Part shown: one piece after another, positions 62,197 through 64,000 of the stretch
Numbering within the stretch: position 1 is the first letter of the stretch
Layout of the letters: each line of letters starts with the position of its first letter
Source: Synergistetes bacterium HGW-Synergistetes-1
GTDB lineage: Bacteria; Synergistota; Synergistia; Synergistales; Synergistaceae
Assembly (NCBI GenBank): GCA_002839185.1
Contig: PGXO01000002.1
Coordinates: 62,001-126,000 of the forward strand
Direction: 5' to 3'
DNA: 64,000 nucleotides
Notes under the pieces: model-generated
The model's input: only the letters and a program-made list of their open reading frames with translations
The model's database searches: none
What the model was told of the DNA's origin: nothing
Made by a program: the position numbers and the translations under genes

Positions 62197-62791
62197 ATAC
62201 GGAGAAAGAGAACTTTTCTTCCTCTCCAGGAAAGACAAAAAACTTGGGAAGCTGATCGAAAACACGGGATATCTGAAATGTGAAGTGAGTGAAGATCTCT
62301 TTGACTCATTGGTGGGCTATATTGCAACGCAGCAGATATCCAACAGGGCTGCGGAAACTGTGAGGATGAGGATAACTCAAAAATTTGGGATAGTTACCCC
62401 GGAAAAGACAGCATTCCTTCCCGATGAAGAGATCAAGTCCGTAGGTATATCAATGAAAAAGGCGCAGTATATAAAGGGACTGAGTGAAGCTGTCCTTTCC
62501 GGCGCACTTGACATCGAGGGGCTTGCTGATCTGCCGGACAAAGATGTGGCCTCGCGCCTTACCTCAATAAAGGGCATAGGGGACTGGACTGCCGAGATGT
62601 TCCTTATCTTTTCACTTGGCAGGATGAACATATTAAGCTACAAAGATTTTGCCATCAGAAAAGGGATGATGTCGCTTTACGGTCTGAAGGACATCGAGAG
62701 GGGAACTTTCGAAAAATACAGGAAAAGATATTCCCCATACGGAACTATCGCTTCGTTATACCTTTGGCATCTCTCTGAGAATGTGCATTGA
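62183..62791 (+). CDS. DNA-3-methyladenine glycosylase (HhH-GPD, AlkA-like)
   Basis: A 202-residue HhH-GPD protein. IATQQISNRAAETVRMRI begins the core, the helix-hairpin-helix is LTSIKGIGDWTAEMFLIF, and the following NILSYKDFAIRKG has the Asp expected to be catalytic. This fits a short AlkA type lacking the N-terminal domain, which removes alkylated purines. Its start lies within the ogt end, so both alkylation-repair proteins are made from one transcript. Confidence 0.88.
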   Translation: MPVLEYGERELFFLSRKDKKLGKLIENTGYLKCEVSEDLFDSLVGYIATQQISNRAAETVRMRITQKFGIVTPEKTAFLPDEEIKSVGISMKKAQYIKGLSEAVLSGALDIEGLADLPDKDVASRLTSIKGIGDWTAEMFLIFSLGRMNILSYKDFAIRKGMMSLYGLKDIERGTFEKYRKRYSPYGTIASLYLWHLSENVH

Positions 62792-63447
62792 AGATGTGAA
62801 AAGAGTAGGTCGTAGGATTTTTACGGATGATTGACCGACATTGATACATTAAGAATCATGAGGTAAATCTCATCTCTTTGTCTTGATCTGTCTCAGCTTT
62901 TATCTACGCGAAAAATGACATATCTGAGCAATTGTACCAAATCTACATAAAATTGCTTGCATCATTTCGATTTATATGATAAAAAGCGACTAGTGATAGC
63001 GGTAATAAGGAGGGTAGGGTATTTAAGTCTATCATCACAAACCGAGTCAAGCATTTTTAAAATCTGACCTAACTGGATTACAGTTATACGAATGGCCATA
63101 CGGACAGCCGGGTCAAATGCCGAACTAGCGATTGTGATATCGTGTTGATGAGCCAGAGCTCAAATTTTGTTGCGGAGACCTCCGCGAAATTGTGTTCATA
63201 AGTTTAGAGTACTTGTGAATGGTCGACATGAGCAGTAAAAGTATATATTACTGTATAGGCTCAAATAAACTACCAATATTTGTATAATACATCAATCAAA
63301 TAAAGTAGGGATCATCTATCAAGTACAACTATCCTGTCTTTTCCCCTGAGGAAGGCGGGTGGTTGTTTTTTATTTTAAGGGGTGTAAAGCAAGCACCCCG
63401 AGTGGATGAACACTCATGCGGAGGCCATTTTCAGAAAGGAGCCTGAG
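62792..63447. other. 656-bp non-coding region before speD
   Basis: No protein-coding gene is supported: all frames are short and lack ribosome-binding sites. The last 120 bp hold a terminator-like hairpin (63333-63377) and two small hairpins, GGGGTG/CACCCC (63379-63384 with 63394-63399) and GAGTG/CACTC directly after it, which would form part of the speD leader. Confidence 0.5.
63333..63377 (+). terminator. Terminator-like hairpin in the speD leader
   Basis: CCTGTCTT (63333-63340) pairs with AAGGCGGG (63352-63359, with G-U pairs), followed by a T-rich tail (TTGTTTTTTATTTT). It lies 70 bp before the speD start, so it could end an upstream transcript or attenuate speD. Confidence 0.45.
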
Positions 63448-64000
63448 ATGGCCGAGAAAATTAAACTGTATGGCTTTAACAACCTTACAAAAACGCTTAG
63501 CTTCAATATTTATGATGTGTGTTACGCAAAGACAGAAAGAGAAAAGAACGAGTATCTGGCATACATCGATGAACAGTACAACGCAGAGCGTCTCACCAAT
63601 ATCCTCTGCGATGTTACTGATATGATTGGTGCCCATGTCCTGAACATTTCCAAGCAGAACTACGACCCGCAGGGGGCAAGCGTCACCATCCTGATCGCTG
63701 AGATGCCCATTCCTCCGGAGACCCTTGACGATTCATGCAACTGCGGGCTTGAGATACTCTCGAAACGCGAAACTGTATGCGGCCATTTGGACAAGAGCCA
63801 CCTTACGGTCCATACCTACCCTGAGTTCCACCCAAACCAGTCTATATCCACTTTTCGTGTGGACATAGATGTATCGACATGCGGCAAGATCTCTCCGTTG
63901 AATGCCCTTGATTATCTGATTGGCAGCTTTGATTCGGATATCATTGCGATAGACTACCGTGTCCGGGGCTTCACCCGTGAGATGGACGGCCGTAAATGCT
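63448..64000 (+). CDS. speD: S-adenosylmethionine decarboxylase, E. coli-type proenzyme (partial, C-terminus beyond window)
   Basis: The first 184 codons are present; the frame runs off the window. The protein starts [17 protein letters not shown] and continues with [49 protein letters not shown] and [10 protein letters not shown], closely matching the large E. coli-type SpeD rather than the short Bacillus/Thermotoga type. Self-cleavage between Lys116 and Ser117 would create the pyruvoyl cofactor. The enzyme supplies aminopropyl groups for spermidine. AAAGGAG lies 6 nt before the ATG. Confidence 0.95.
   Translation, partial: MAEKIKLYGFNNLTKTLSFNIYDVCYAKTEREKNEYLAYIDEQYNAERLTNILCDVTDMIGAHVLNISKQNYDPQGASVTILIAEMPIPPETLDDSCNCGLEILSKRETVCGHLDKSHLTVHTYPEFHPNQSISTFRVDIDVSTCGKISPLNALDYLIGSFDSDIIAIDYRVRGFTREMDGRKC

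Noticed and set aside
63370-63636. Frames on both strands at the start of speD
   Set aside because: They are shadows of the speD frame, which is strongly conserved and runs off the window end.

Overview
The window looks like the chromosome of a Gram-negative, strictly anaerobic, amino-acid-fermenting bacterium, most likely a member of the Synergistota (Synergistetes). This is inferred from gene content: an outer-membrane barrel ending in Phe and several exported proteins (two membranes), B12-dependent ribonucleotide reductase, type III glutamine synthetase, an NSS amino-acid symporter, citrate lyase next to aconitase-like and isocitrate dehydrogenase genes, selenium-dependent molybdenum hydroxylase maturation genes, and both tungstate and molybdate importers. 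The species cannot be named from this alone. No rRNA, tRNA, CRISPR array, intact insertion sequence or prophage was seen.

Layout. 1-8.3 kb: cell-envelope and housekeeping genes, mostly on the minus strand (lytic transglycosylase cut by the window edge, DMT exporter, class V aminotransferase, ABC-F protein, macrodomain protein, choloylglycine-hydrolase-like enzyme, outer-membrane barrel). 8.6-16.5 kb: nitrogen and one-carbon genes on the plus strand (glnN, M20 amidohydrolase, glyA, rlmN with a long repeat-bearing tail). 16.5-21.3 kb: yqeB, purA, a GIY-YIG protein, glmS. 21.4-25.7 kb: a tungstate ABC operon with two substrate-binding proteins behind two tandem copies of a Moco/Tuco-riboswitch-like RNA. 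25.8-34.8 kb: an unrecognised gene pair, the NSS symporter with a 34-residue partner, trkA-trkH, and nrdJ behind a pair of NrdR boxes. 35.4-41.9 kb: aconitase-like hydratase, icd and citDEF. 42.2-47.3 kb: pruA and modABC. 47.5-57.4 kb: one long branched-chain amino-acid operon (ilvN-ilvC-leuA-leuC-leuD-leuB-ilvB-ilvD in transcription order) with a leader-peptide attenuator. 57.6-60.1 kb: a Fur-family regulator with molybdopterin-binding and XdhC genes. 60.1-64 kb: DUF4412-like protein, a DapB-like protein, ogt, a DNA glycosylase, and the start of speD.

How it fits together. The metabolic genes describe import and breakdown of amino acids (NSS symporter, pruA, amidohydrolases), flow around 2-oxoglutarate and citrate, nitrogen assimilation, and synthesis of Leu/Ile/Val. 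A second theme is molybdenum/tungsten: two importers, YqeB, XdhC and a molybdopterin-binding protein lie in four places. A 15-bp palindrome of the form TGCAAM-N3-RTTGCR occurs upstream of the Fur-family gene, of modA, of pruA and of the tungstate operon, each time in a non-coding leader. This suggests one regulon run by the window's own Fur-family protein. Two genes (the ABC-F protein and an amidohydrolase) appear to begin with CTG.
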